A stretch of 33,583 nucleotides of DNA from Acidobacteriaceae bacterium (lineage in GTDB: Bacteria; Acidobacteriota; Terriglobia; Terriglobales; Acidobacteriaceae). Location: the NCBI GenBank assembly GCA_003131315.1, contig PKUV01000160.1, forward strand, positions 26,216 to 59,798, in the 5' to 3' direction. Position numbers and translations under genes: made by a program. Below, one piece after another: positions 1-7,800 of this stretch; positions within the stretch are counted from its first letter, which is position 1; each line of letters begins with the position of its first letter. Under the pieces are notes generated by a model that saw only the letters and a program-made list of their open reading frames with translations, searched no databases and was not told the origin of the DNA.

Positions 1-21
1 GGACGGGCGAGACGCCCGTCC
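1..21. repeat. GC-rich palindrome (9-bp arms)
   Basis: Perfect inverted repeat at the window edge: arm GGACGGGCG, three-base loop, arm CGCCCGTCC. It is one of several intergenic palindromes in this window and may be a REP-like element or act as a transcription stop for the gene to the left. There is no T-run after it, so a classical terminator is not supported. The rest of the stretch up to the first gene shows nothing recognisable. Confidence 0.6.
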
Positions 22-180
22 CTCCACTGGAAAACTTTCGTTTCCGCTTCAACACTTCGGGCAAGATGGGCCGCAGGTTAGAATACAGTTAACATTTCCA
101 GTAGCTTTCCAGGCCTATCGCAATCGCCGATTTCGATTCAGGCTGGGCCGGCTGTGTCTGCTGGCAGGAACTGAGGATTG

Positions 181-2154
181 ATGTTCGGCCGCGAAGAAAA
201 AGTTTCCGCCCTCCGGCTCACCGTCGTGCAGTACATCGTACTGTTCATTTTCCTGTTGCTGGCATACGGGCTGTGGCGCCTGCAGGTGATGCAAAGCGGC
301 AAGTACGCGCAACTGGCGGAACAGAACCGCGTTCGCAATGTGCCGATTCTGGCGCCGCGCGGCAAAATCCTGGATCGCGAAGGCCGGATCATTGTCGATA
401 ACTACCCCTCGTTTTCCGCGCTGCTGCTGCGCGATTCTTCGCGAGATCTGAACGCGGACGCGGACACCATCGCCAAGGGGCTGCACTTGAACGCCGACGA
501 AGTGCGGCAGCGCATCCGGCGCTCCTCCTGGATGCCGCAGTACCAGCCGATTTTCTTGAAGGAAGACATCACGCCCGACGAGCTGGCGTTTATCGAGGCG
601 CACAAGAACGAGCTTCCAGAACTGGAAACGATCATGGCGCACCGGCGGCTGTATCCGCGCAACGGCTTCATGGCGCACCTGATCGGTTACGTCGGCGAAG
701 TTAGTGAGGACATGCTCAACCAGCCGCAGTTCGAGCTCTATAACCCCGGCGACGTGGTCGGCGTGAGTGGAGTCGAGAAGCAATACAACAATATCCTGAT
801 GGGCAAGAACGGATCGCGGCGCACGATCGTAAATAGCCATGGGCGGGAAGTGAGCCGGCTGGATGAAACTCCGGCCGAGTCCGGCAAGCAGCTGAAGCTG
901 ACCCTGGATCTGGATTTGCAGATCGCGGCGGAACAGGCAATTGAAGGAAAGAACGGCGCCATCGTCGCGATGGATCCACACACCGGCGAAATCCTGGCGA
1001 TGGTGAGCCGGCCGACTTTCGATCCCAACGATTTCGCGGTGAAGATTTCACGGGACGAGTGGAACAAGCTGATCAACGATCCCGACAAGCCGCTGCTGAA
1101 CAAAGCGATTCAGGCCCAGCTCGCGCCCGGCTCGACGTTCAAGGTCATTATGGCGACCGCCGGGTGGCAGGAAGGGATTGCCCAAACCCTCCACGTGCAC
1201 TGCAACGGGGGCGCCACGTTCTATGGCCGGCGCTTCGGATGCTGGGTGAAAGGCGGCCATGGCGCGGTCGATTTTCCGAAAGCGATCTACCAGTCCTGCG
1301 ATGTCTTCTTCTACACGTTGGCGGAAAAGCTCGGCATCGATCGCATCGCAAAATACGCGACCGCCTTTGGATTGGGGCAGAAGACTGGTATCGACCTGCC
1401 CAACGAAGTGAGCGGCGTAATGCCCTCGGAAGAATGGAAAATCCGCAATTTCAAGCAGAAGTGGTTCGCCGGGGAAACGATTTCAGTCGGCATCGGCCAG
1501 GGCGCGGTGGCGATCACTCCCGTGCAATTGATGCGCGCCGTTGGCGCCATCTCGATGGATGGCCGCATGGTTGTCCCGCACGTGATCAATCCGACGAACC
1601 TGCCGCCGGGGTTCGTTGAGACCACGCACTCTACGGAAGTAAAAAACATTCCGATTGACCCGACGGGATGGAACACCATCACCGATGCGTTGGGCCGGGT
1701 CCTGTTGCCGGAAGGCACGGCTCCGTCAGCGCACATTCCGGGAATCGACATTGCCGGCAAGACCGGGTCGGCGCAGATTGTTTCACTCGCCACGCGCGCG
1801 AAGCATGCCAACAAAGAAGATTTCGCTCAGAACGGATGGTTTGTGGGATTCACGCCCAGGCGCAATCCGGACATCATTGTGTGTGTGCTGTTCGAAGGCG
1901 GCGAGCACGGGAAGCTGGCGGCGCGTTTGGCGACCCAGGTGATCAAGGCTTACGTCGATAAGCAGCGGCGCCAGCCCACCAAGATGGCGACGGGCTCGGG
2001 CAAAGTGGAAGTCGGCAGCCTGTGGACCGATGCCGGCGGCGAAGACGGCACGAACACGAATTCGGATGAAGACCGCTTGCAGGGTGGCCGCTTCCTCGTC
2101 GAAGTTGCGCGCAAGAAGGCTCCACTGGCCACAGCGGCCCCCGGGTTGCACTGA
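181..2154 (+). CDS. mrdA: Penicillin-binding protein 2 (peptidoglycan D,D-transpeptidase)
   Basis: Class B PBP that cross-links peptidoglycan in the periplasm during cell elongation, working with RodA and the Mre complex. A single N-terminal membrane anchor (about residues 14-32) is followed by the dimerisation domain and the transpeptidase domain. The catalytic motifs are visible: SxxK as S-T-F-K with Ser318, SxN-type as S-C-D at 372-374, and KTGS from Lys527. Length (657 aa) is normal for the family. The ATG at 181 is preceded by AGGA and GAGGA stretches; an in-frame TTG sits just before it. The last 60 residues are a charged, low-complexity tail that is likely variable. No mreC, mreD or rodA is in view, so operon membership cannot be judged. 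Confidence 0.95.
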   Translation: MFGREEKVSALRLTVVQYIVLFIFLLLAYGLWRLQVMQSGKYAQLAEQNRVRNVPILAPRGKILDREGRIIVDNYPSFSALLLRDSSRDLNADADTIAKGLHLNADEVRQRIRRSSWMPQYQPIFLKEDITPDELAFIEAHKNELPELETIMAHRRLYPRNGFMAHLIGYVGEVSEDMLNQPQFELYNPGDVVGVSGVEKQYNNILMGKNGSRRTIVNSHGREVSRLDETPAESGKQLKLTLDLDLQIAAEQAIEGKNGAIVAMDPHTGEILAMVSRPTFDPNDFAVKISRDEWNKLINDPDKPLLNKAIQAQLAPGSTFKVIMATAGWQEGIAQTLHVHCNGGATFYGRRFGCWVKGGHGAVDFPKAIYQSCDVFFYTLAEKLGIDRIAKYATAFGLGQKTGIDLPNEVSGVMPSEEWKIRNFKQKWFAGETISVGIGQGAVAITPVQLMRAVGAISMDGRMVVPHVINPTNLPPGFVETTHSTEVKNIPIDPTGWNTITDALGRVLLPEGTAPSAHIPGIDIAGKTGSAQIVSLATRAKHANKEDFAQNGWFVGFTPRRNPDIIVCVLFEGGEHGKLAARLATQVIKAYVDKQRRQPTKMATGSGKVEVGSLWTDAGGEDGTNTNSDEDRLQGGRFLVEVARKKAPLATAAPGLH

Positions 2155-2195
2155 GCCGGGATCATCCAGCAAGCAGGGGCGTTAGCGAATCTCTT

Positions 2196-2271
2196 GTGTG
2201 GCGCGGACACTCCTGTCCGCGTGTTTGCAGCGAACACGATGTCAACGCGGACAGGAGTGTCCGCGCCACAC
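2196..2271. repeat. 27-bp perfect inverted repeat (REP-like hairpin)
   Basis: The arms at 2196-2222 and 2245-2271 are exact reverse complements over 27 bases, with a 22-base loop that itself holds GTGTT/AACAC. Each arm carries the core GCGGACANGAGTGTCCGC, itself a palindrome. The unit sits between mrdA and tldD and fits a REP/BIME-type doublet. There is no downstream T-run. A near-identical single arm occurs inside the pmbA coding sequence at 4226-4252. Confidence 0.85.
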
Positions 2272-2306
2272 GAACCTAACACCGCTCGTGATACGTTAAA
2301 TCTGAG

Positions 2307-3773
2307 ATGAAGACTGCTGCCCACCGCGCTCTGGACGCGGCATCCGTGCGCGGAGTAACTTATGCCGACGCGCGCGTGGTGTCGATCCGCAACCGCTCGC
2401 TGACCGTCAAGAACGGACGGGTGGGACATGCCTCGGAGTCCGAGTCGCTCGGCATCGGCGTGCGCGTGATGGCGGGAGGCGCGTGGGGGTTTGCCGCGTC
2501 CGCGGATTTGAGCCGCGCGTCGGTGGAAGCGGCGGCCGCGCGGGCGGTCGAAATTGCGCAAGCCTCGGCGCGTGTGAAGCGGGAAGACGTTCGACTGGCT
2601 CCCGAACCTGCGGCGGTGGCGGAGTGGACGACGCCATACAAACTCGATCCGTTCGCCACGTCGGTGGAGCAGAATCTCGATCTGTTGCTGAAGGTTGACG
2701 CGGAGATGCGCGCCGTCGCCGGCGTCACACTCGCCGAAACCGGCATGAACTTCCAGCGCGAAGAGTCGTGGTTTCTTTCTTCCGAGGGCGCTCGAATCCA
2801 TCAGACAAAATATTCAACCGGCGCAGGATACACGGCGTATGCGTTTGCCGGTTCCGAGATTCAGAAGCGGTCTTATCCGAACTCGTTCGGCGGACAATGG
2901 CAGAACCGCGGCTATGAACAGATCGAAGAGATGAAATTGGTGGAGAATGCACGGCGCGTGGCGGAAGAAGCGGTCGCGTTGCACCACGCAGCGCAATGCC
3001 CGGAGGGGACGGCCACAATTATTTTGGATGGATCGCAACTGGGTTTGCAGATTCACGAATCCATCGGGCATCCGATTGAACTGGATCGCGTGCTGGGCAT
3101 GGAAGCAAATTTTGCGGGCACATCGTTCCTCACCCTGGAAAAACTGGGAAATCTGCGCTACGCGAGCGATCTGGTCAACGTCGTGGCCGACGCTCGGCAG
3201 GAACACGGGCCGGGCCTGGGAACCTTCGCCTACGACGACGAAGGTGTGGCCGCGCAGTCAACGCCCATTATTACCAATGGACGCTTTACCGGATATCTGA
3301 GTTCGCGCGAAACCGCCCACACCATCGGCGCCGCGCGATCGGGCGGCACGCTGCGCGCCGAAGGCTGGAACCGGCTGCCCATGATTCGCATGACCAACGT
3401 CAGCATTCTGCCCGGAGAGAAGCCGATGAGCTTGGAACAGCTCATTGCTGCGACCGACGATGGCATTTATATGGAGACCAACAAGTCCTGGTCGATTGAC
3501 GACAAACGCTACAACTTTCAGTTCGGATGCGAGATCGCGTGGGAGATCAAGAATGGCAAGCGGGTGCGGATGCTGAAGAATCCTTCTTATTCCGGGATCA
3601 CGACGGAGTTTTGGAATTCGATGGACGCGATCTGCTCGCGCGACGAGTGGACGCTGTGGGGAACGCCAAATTGCGGTAAAGGCCAGCCGCAGCAAGTCGT
3701 AGGCACGGGACATGGGGCGAGTCCGGCGCGGTTCCGGAATATTCGCGTCGGCTCGGCGTACCAGGGAAGTTGA
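2307..3773 (+). CDS. tldD: Metalloprotease TldD
   Basis: Catalytic subunit of the TldD/TldE heterodimeric zinc protease, a cytoplasmic enzyme known for processing peptide substrates (microcin B17, CcdA) and, in RiPP pathways, modified peptides. The metal-binding HExxxH motif is clear as H250-E-S-I-G-H255, followed by PIE, as typical for TldD. Length 488 aa is normal. It lies upstream of pmbA (TldE), with about 120 bp of repeat-rich sequence between them, so the two are probably co-transcribed despite the gap. The Shine-Dalgarno before the ATG at 2307 is weak (TGAG). Nothing suggests a dedicated peptide substrate next door. Confidence 0.95.
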   Translation: MKTAAHRALDAASVRGVTYADARVVSIRNRSLTVKNGRVGHASESESLGIGVRVMAGGAWGFAASADLSRASVEAAAARAVEIAQASARVKREDVRLAPEPAAVAEWTTPYKLDPFATSVEQNLDLLLKVDAEMRAVAGVTLAETGMNFQREESWFLSSEGARIHQTKYSTGAGYTAYAFAGSEIQKRSYPNSFGGQWQNRGYEQIEEMKLVENARRVAEEAVALHHAAQCPEGTATIILDGSQLGLQIHESIGHPIELDRVLGMEANFAGTSFLTLEKLGNLRYASDLVNVVADARQEHGPGLGTFAYDDEGVAAQSTPIITNGRFTGYLSSRETAHTIGAARSGGTLRAEGWNRLPMIRMTNVSILPGEKPMSLEQLIAATDDGIYMETNKSWSIDDKRYNFQFGCEIAWEIKNGKRVRMLKNPSYSGITTEFWNSMDAICSRDEWTLWGTPNCGKGQPQQVVGTGHGASPARFRNIRVGSAYQGS

Positions 3774-3803
3774 GGAGAGAAAGTTTGTAATGTGGTAATC
3801 GGA

Positions 3804-3865
3804 TAATTTGGTAATTGAGAACTCCCGATCAAGTGCATAGAGACCGGTTTCAAATTACCAAATTA
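3804..3865. repeat. AT-rich inverted repeat between tldD and pmbA
   Basis: A 13-base arm, TAATTTGGTAATT (3804-3816), is exactly reverse-complemented at 3853-3865. The right side continues with further near-copies (ATTACAAATTACC, CAATTACCAATTT) to the pmbA start. This is a low-GC island in GC-rich surroundings and looks like an interspersed repeat inserted between two co-functional genes. It leaves pmbA without an obvious Shine-Dalgarno. Confidence 0.75.
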
Positions 3866-3893
3866 CAAATTACCCAATTACCAATTTCCATCA

Positions 3894-5294
3894 ATGCTGA
3901 CCAAAGAAAAAGCCGCCAACATCTTCGACCGAATTCGCCGCTTCTCGTCCGCCGACGAGGTCGAAGCCATCTTCACCGGCTCCCGCTTCGCCCTGACCCG
4001 GTTCGCCAACAACGCCATTCATCAAAATGTGGAGGAAGAGAACTCCATCGTTTCCATCCGCACGAATTTTGCAGGCCGGACGGCGCGCGCGACTGCCAAT
4101 CAGTTTGACGACGAGAGTTTGCGGCGGGCAGTTGCGGTTTCGGAAAATCTCGCAAGAGTGCAGGCGCCGGACCCCGACTTGCTGCCGATGCCTACGGCAG
4201 ACGAGGCAAATTCCGGGGACAAGCTCGCGGACAAGAGTGTCCGCGCCACACGTTTTTTTGACGAGACCGCAGCCATCACTCCCGCCGATCGCGCCGAGGT
4301 GGTCAAGAGCATCGTGTCCGTTGCCGGCAAGCACAAGCTGACGACGGCGGGCATCTATTCGACCTCGGAATCACGGGAAGGAATCTTCAACTCGCGCGGC
4401 TTGGCGAATTGGCATCACCAGACGTTGGCGGAGATTTCCATCACCATGCTGGCCGAGGATTCTTCCGGCTGGCAGAAATTGAATTCGCCCGACGTGCGTA
4501 ACCTCAATCCTGCACGGTTGGCGGAGACGGCCGCGCAAAAGGCGGTCGATTCAGCCCATCCGCGGGAGATTGCGCCGGGGAAGTACACGGTCATTCTTGA
4601 ACCGGCCGCCGTCCTCGACATTGTTGGCTTCATGTTCTGGGACTACAGCGGCGTGGCGATTCTGGACCAGAGATCGTTTCTCAACGATCGGATCGGCGCC
4701 AAACTTTTTGGCGAGAACATCAACATCTGCGATGACGCCGAGCATCCGCTGCAGGCGGGTTCGCCATTCGATGGCGAGGGAATGCGGCGCCAGCGCGTGC
4801 AATTGGTCGAGAACGGCGTGGTGAAGCGCGTCGTGTATGCGCGCGCCACGGCACAGAAGATGAAAAATTCGGAGTACGCGGGCAAGGTTGGCCCGATCGA
4901 ACCCACCGGGCACGGATTCCCCTTGCCAAACGAGATGGGCGAGATGCCGCTGAACATTGTTTTCGGCGGCCCAGAAAATCCGCGAAGCGTCGAGGAAATG
5001 ATCGCCTCAACCGAGCGCGGCGTGCTAGTCACGCGCCTGTGGTACATCCGTGAAGTCGATCCGTACGAGAAGATCGTGACCGGCATGACCCGCGACGGGA
5101 CGTTCCTGGTTGAGAACGGCAAGATCCAGTGTGGTCTGCGCAATTTCCGCTTTAACCAAAGCCTGATCTCGATGCTATCGAATGTCGAGGCGATGAGCGC
5201 CCCGGTTCGCGCCAGCGGAGAGGAATCGTTCGACATGGTGGTGCCGGCGATGAAGGTGAAAAAGTTTAACTTCACGGAAGCGACAAAGTTCTGA
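3894..5294 (+). CDS. pmbA: TldE/PmbA family protein, partner of TldD
   Basis: Second subunit of the TldD/TldE protease. It shares the fold of TldD but, as expected for TldE, has no HExxxH motif. Length (466 aa) and the family's C-terminal glycine-rich segment (around VFGGPENPRSVEEMI) are normal. It directly follows tldD. Oddity: residues about 111-120 are encoded by a palindromic repeat (4226-4252) nearly identical to the arm of the intergenic hairpin at 2245-2271. It contributes LADKSVRATR followed by FF from a T-run, apparently an in-frame insertion in a surface region between conserved blocks. The ATG at 3894 has no clear ribosome binding site because the AT-rich repeat abuts it. Confidence 0.93.
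   Translation: MLTKEKAANIFDRIRRFSSADEVEAIFTGSRFALTRFANNAIHQNVEEENSIVSIRTNFAGRTARATANQFDDESLRRAVAVSENLARVQAPDPDLLPMPTADEANSGDKLADKSVRATRFFDETAAITPADRAEVVKSIVSVAGKHKLTTAGIYSTSESREGIFNSRGLANWHHQTLAEISITMLAEDSSGWQKLNSPDVRNLNPARLAETAAQKAVDSAHPREIAPGKYTVILEPAAVLDIVGFMFWDYSGVAILDQRSFLNDRIGAKLFGENINICDDAEHPLQAGSPFDGEGMRRQRVQLVENGVVKRVVYARATAQKMKNSEYAGKVGPIEPTGHGFPLPNEMGEMPLNIVFGGPENPRSVEEMIASTERGVLVTRLWYIREVDPYEKIVTGMTRDGTFLVENGKIQCGLRNFRFNQSLISMLSNVEAMSAPVRASGEESFDMVVPAMKVKKFNFTEATKF
4226..4252. repeat. REP-like palindrome inside the pmbA coding sequence
   Basis: The core GCGGACAAGAGTGTCCGC followed by GCCACACG matches the right arm of the hairpin at 2245-2271 at all but one or two positions, and is followed by seven T residues. 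It is read through in frame within pmbA. This shows that the repeat family can land in coding sequence without breaking it. It could also act as a weak intragenic terminator (hairpin plus T-run). Confidence 0.85.
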
Positions 5295-5324
5295 GCGAGC
5301 AGCCCAGTTCCCGTTTCGTATCAG

Positions 5325-5462
5325 GGTATCGCTTCAGCGATACCGCAGGTTCCTCGAAATCAGACGCCCCTTCAGGGCGTTGGGCATCCGCATTCCGCAG
5401 CCCTGCCCCCTTTACGACAAAAGCCAAGAGCCAAAAGCTAACAGCTAAAAGCTCCGGCCCCG
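5325..5462. repeat. Cluster of short palindromes and text-like repeats after pmbA
   Basis: This gap between pmbA and the PilZ gene holds a 9-bp perfect hairpin at 5325-5344 (arms GGTATCGCT / AGCGATACC), a second with arms ACGCCC/GGGCGT at 5364-5380, and then AGCCAAGAGCCAAAAGCTAA-type near-tandem repeats around 5420-5455. They resemble interspersed intergenic repeats rather than genes. One of the hairpins could end the tldD-pmbA transcript, but neither has a clean T-run. Confidence 0.6.
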
Positions 5463-5657
5463 AGTGCTGATGTCTCGGCCAACAAGTAATCATCCGCTAC
5501 GCCCCTAAGTCCCTGTACCACCGGCACTTCGCCGCCTTTGTTCCATGACTTCCGTAACTTTGCAATGCAGATGCTGGGGTGTAATCTCGCCCTGAAATGT
5601 GCACATGCTCACTCGGAGTGGTGCACGGCACGAACCGGAAGGAAGGTCGTCGCAAAC

Positions 5658-6029
5658 GTGTCTGAAGCCGCCAAGGGAACCGTTGCTGAAGTCAGCAAGA
5701 ATCGAAGGGGTTATACGGACGTGCAAGGCGCGCCGCGCTTTCCCATCAAACTGCCGGTGGCATTGAAGTCGGCAGTCAACCCGTCTGGAGTCACGGAAAA
5801 GACGGTCGAGACCGAGAACATTTCCGCCAATGGTGTCCTGTTCCGCATGGATGCCGATGTGCCCGTAGGTTCGGCTGTCGATTTTACGATTTCTCTTCCC
5901 GCCGATGTGGTGGGCGCAGAAGCCGACGTGCAGGTGGATTGTCGCGGACGAGTGGTGCGCAGTTTTGAAGATGGTGGCCGGCGTGGAGTCGGCGTGGTCA
6001 TTGACGAGTACCGTTTTGAGCGCAGGTAG
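5658..6029 (+). CDS. PilZ domain protein
   Basis: Small soluble protein with a PilZ-like beta-barrel, a family that often binds cyclic di-GMP and controls motility, polysaccharide or secretion. The core runs from RFPIKLPVAL to the end. The NxSxxG signature is present (ENISANGV), and the domain ends in a typical RRGVGVVIDEY strand. The N-terminal RxxxR motif of c-di-GMP binders is not clear: there is a single Arg near the start (APRF), so binding is uncertain. The start is ambiguous: GTG 5658 has a GGAAGGAAGG stretch upstream, while the frame stays open back to ATG 5565 and TTG 5538. The next gene encodes a NarL-type regulator. Confidence 0.75.
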   Translation: MSEAAKGTVAEVSKNRRGYTDVQGAPRFPIKLPVALKSAVNPSGVTEKTVETENISANGVLFRMDADVPVGSAVDFTISLPADVVGAEADVQVDCRGRVVRSFEDGGRRGVGVVIDEYRFERR

Positions 6030-6039
6030 TTTTGACGTA

Positions 6040-6061
6040 GAGACGCGGCTTGCCGCGTCTC
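6040..6061. repeat. 10-bp perfect palindrome
   Basis: Arms GAGACGCGGC and GCCGCGTCTC are separated by TT, between the PilZ gene and the response regulator. It is a compact GC-rich hairpin of the kind scattered through acidobacterial intergenic DNA. It could attenuate transcription; no T-run follows. Confidence 0.65.
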
Positions 6062-6099
6062 CCGGTCGGCCGCGCAGGTAGGGCGCGAAAAGAGGACGG

Positions 6100-6915
6100 A
6101 TGGGCAGCACTTCGGTCAACGTTGAGCCATGCGAAGGTATTCAGCCTGAGGACGGCAAAGGCACGATCCGCGTGATTGTGGCCGATACCCAAGCCATTTT
6201 CCGCGCCGGGCTGCGCAAGATCTTTGCCCTCGAGGATGACATACGGGTTGTCGGCCAGGCCGAGAGCCTCGATCAGACCGTTGCCGCCATGCAAAAATTT
6301 TCCGCCGACATTGTGATCTTAGAGGCGGCGCTGTCCCCGAATCCATCGGACGCTATTTCCGATCTTCTCCGGCAAAATACGAACTGCCGTTTGGTCGTCG
6401 TGCTGCAGGAGCCCGACCAGGAAATGACACTCGACTTGTTCCGGCGCGGCGCGCATGGCGTCGTTTCGCGCGAAATTGAGCCAGAAATGCTGGTGGAATG
6501 CCTGCGCAAAGTCGCCCAGGGTGAACCTTGGCTCGACAGCCGCGCGGTTGGGTGGGTGATGCAGGCCTATCGCACGCAAGGCTTGCGCCCAGCAGGGTCG
6601 CGTCCCAAAGTTTCGCTCACGCCCAAAGAGTCCCTCATCGTCTCCTGCGTCACCCAGGGGATGAAGAACAAAGAGATTGCTCTGCGGGTTGGCACCACCG
6701 AGCAGGTGGTCAAGAATTATCTCCGCAAAGTCTACGACAAGCTCGGAGTGGCCGACCGTTTGGAACTCGCGCTCTACTGCCTGAGTCACCGCGTGGTTGA
6801 GGGCGTGGGTCAGGCCAAGCCCGCCCAACCCGCCCAGCCAACGAACGGGCACGCTCCGGCGGCGCCGGAAAAGCCCAACGCCGCGGCCGCTGCTGCTTCG
6901 GGATCCCGCTCCTGA
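6100..6915 (+). CDS. NarL/LuxR-type regulator with degenerate receiver domain
   Basis: DNA-binding transcription factor of the NarL/FixJ layout. An N-terminal receiver-like domain (about residues 17-140) is followed by a LuxR helix-turn-helix (about 170-230) with the usual LTPKE...IVSCVTQGMKNKEIA...VKNYLRKVYDKLGV pattern. The receiver looks unable to accept a phosphate: the aspartate expected after the third strand is Glu75 (ILEAALSP), the second acidic residue after strand 1 is Thr (VADT), the switch Thr is Gln (VVVLQ), and the conserved Lys is Arg (VSREI). It may therefore act independently of phosphorylation or by ligand or protein contact. The last 35 residues are Pro/Ala-rich. A good AGAGGA ribosome site precedes the ATG. 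No histidine kinase is adjacent. Confidence 0.88.
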   Translation: MGSTSVNVEPCEGIQPEDGKGTIRVIVADTQAIFRAGLRKIFALEDDIRVVGQAESLDQTVAAMQKFSADIVILEAALSPNPSDAISDLLRQNTNCRLVVVLQEPDQEMTLDLFRRGAHGVVSREIEPEMLVECLRKVAQGEPWLDSRAVGWVMQAYRTQGLRPAGSRPKVSLTPKESLIVSCVTQGMKNKEIALRVGTTEQVVKNYLRKVYDKLGVADRLELALYCLSHRVVEGVGQAKPAQPAQPTNGHAPAAPEKPNAAAAAASGSRS

Positions 6916-6948
6916 TTCTTTTCTTCTAGTACAATTCTCTGTCGCAGA

Positions 6949-7024
6949 CAGTTCTCAGTTCTCAGTCAGAACTGCTGAGCTTTTCACTGAGAACCGGTTA
7001 CTGGGTACTGGGTACTGAGAACTG
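6949..7024. repeat. Inverted/direct repeat cluster before bfr
   Basis: The motif CAGTTCTCAGT (6949-6959, with overlapping partial copies) is reverse-complemented as ACTGAGAACTG at 7014-7024. A tandem CTGGGTACTGGGTACTG lies inside. It fills the bfr upstream region, so the bfr promoter must lie in or before it. It looks like an interspersed repeat rather than an operator. Confidence 0.6.
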
Positions 7025-7047
7025 CCCCATCCCAAGAGAGGCAAACT

Positions 7048-7530
7048 ATGAAAGGCGACGCAAAAGTCATTGCCATTCTGAACGAAATGCTCAAAGCCGA
7101 GCTCACCGCCATCAACCAGTATTTCCTTCACGCCGAGATGTGCGAAAACTGGGGCTATGAACGGATGGCCAAGCACACCCGCAAGGAATCCATCGAAGAA
7201 ATGCAGCATGCCGAAAAGCTGATGGAACGCATCCTGCTGCTCGATGGCGCTCCGAACATGGCCGACTATTTCAAGATCAATATCGGGCAAAACCTGAAGC
7301 AGCAACTGGAGAACGATCTGCAGCTCGAATACACGGCAGTGAAACGCCTAAACGACGGGATCAAGGCCAGTGTGGCCGCCGGCGACAACGGTTCGCGCGA
7401 GTTGATGGAGAAGATCCTGCTGGATGAAGAACACCACATCGACTGGCTGGAAGGCCAACTGCACGCGATTAAAGAGACGACCTACGAGAACTACCTGGCC
7501 CAGCAGTTGCACCAGCCCGAGGAAAGCTAG
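7048..7530 (+). CDS. bfr: Bacterioferritin
   Basis: Cytoplasmic 24-mer iron-storage protein that oxidises Fe(II) at a di-iron centre and stores it as a ferric mineral. All ferroxidase ligands of the Escherichia coli protein line up without gaps: Glu18, Glu51, His54, Glu94, Glu127, His130. The haem-ligand Met52 is also conserved, so this is a haem-containing Bfr rather than a plain ferritin. Length 160 aa is standard. The ribosome site AGAGAGG lies 6-8 bases before the ATG. No bacterioferritin-associated ferredoxin (bfd) is next to it, and no clear Fur box was seen. It is the last backbone gene before the tRNA used for island integration. Confidence 0.97.
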   Translation: MKGDAKVIAILNEMLKAELTAINQYFLHAEMCENWGYERMAKHTRKESIEEMQHAEKLMERILLLDGAPNMADYFKINIGQNLKQQLENDLQLEYTAVKRLNDGIKASVAAGDNGSRELMEKILLDEEHHIDWLEGQLHAIKETTYENYLAQQLHQPEES

Positions 7531-7569
7531 CAACAGCAGGCTAACGACAGCAGTCAGTCCTTTCAGTTG

Positions 7570-7612
7570 TCATACCGACCCCGAGCGAAGTCGAAGGGGA
7601 GGGATCTGCAGT
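7570..7612. repeat. Interspersed 'gagcgaagtcgaagg' type repeat
   Basis: The stretch GTCATACCGACCCCGAGCGA followed by AGTCGAAGGGG is typical of a family of short intergenic repeats with the core GAGCGAAGTCGAAGG found in many bacterial genomes. It sits in the 136-bp gap between bfr and the tRNA. No function is apparent. Confidence 0.45.
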
Positions 7613-7666
7613 TCGCGGGCAATCCGTAGCACTGTTAGAATCAAAACAACCGCTTCGCACGGTGCC

Positions 7667-7756
7667 GGAGAGATGGCCGAGTGGCTGAAGGCGCACGCTT
7701 GGAAAGCGTGTTTACTCGAAAGGGTAACGTGGGTTCGAATCCCACTCTCTCCGCCA
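7667..7756 (+). tRNA. tRNA-Ser(GGA)
   Basis: Complete class II tRNA with encoded CCA. The acceptor stem GGAGAGA (7667-7673) pairs with TCTCTCC (7746-7752). The anticodon stem CACGC/GCGTG encloses the loop TTGGAAA with anticodon GGA at 7701-7703 (reads UCC/UCU). A long variable arm and the T-arm GTGGG-TTCGAAT-CCCAC follow. Discriminator is G and CCA is at 7754-7756. Its 3' end faces an integrase gene 45 bp away, the classic target arrangement for tyrosine-integrase elements. Confidence 0.97.
7735..7756. other. Probable attachment site (attL) at the tRNA-Ser 3' end
   Basis: Integrases of this type usually recombine at the T-arm/acceptor end of a tRNA gene and rebuild it on insertion. The intact tRNA 3' end next to the integrase stop fits attL. 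ACACAAC direct repeats at 7782-7799 may be arm-type sites. Reading the window by eye I found no second copy of this tRNA 3' end, so the right boundary is either outside the window or lost. Confidence 0.45.
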
Positions 7757-7800
7757 TATTTTCAATGGGTTAGAGGCGGTCACACAACAGGTACACAACA

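Noticed and set aside
115-981. A 288-codon minus-strand frame opposite mrdA
   Set aside because: It is a shadow of the real transpeptidase frame, whose catalytic motifs are all present.
3804-3893. The AT-rich repeats before pmbA as a CRISPR array or origin
   Set aside because: The units are short, overlapping and inverted, with no regular spacers, and no cas or replication genes are near.
2307-5294. TldD/TldE as part of a RiPP (modified peptide) cluster
   Set aside because: No precursor peptide, radical SAM enzyme or exporter is adjacent; the pair is a housekeeping locus in most bacteria.
7570-7612. A riboswitch or small RNA between bfr and tRNA-Ser
   Set aside because: The sequence matches a common interspersed repeat core and shows no aptamer-like structure.
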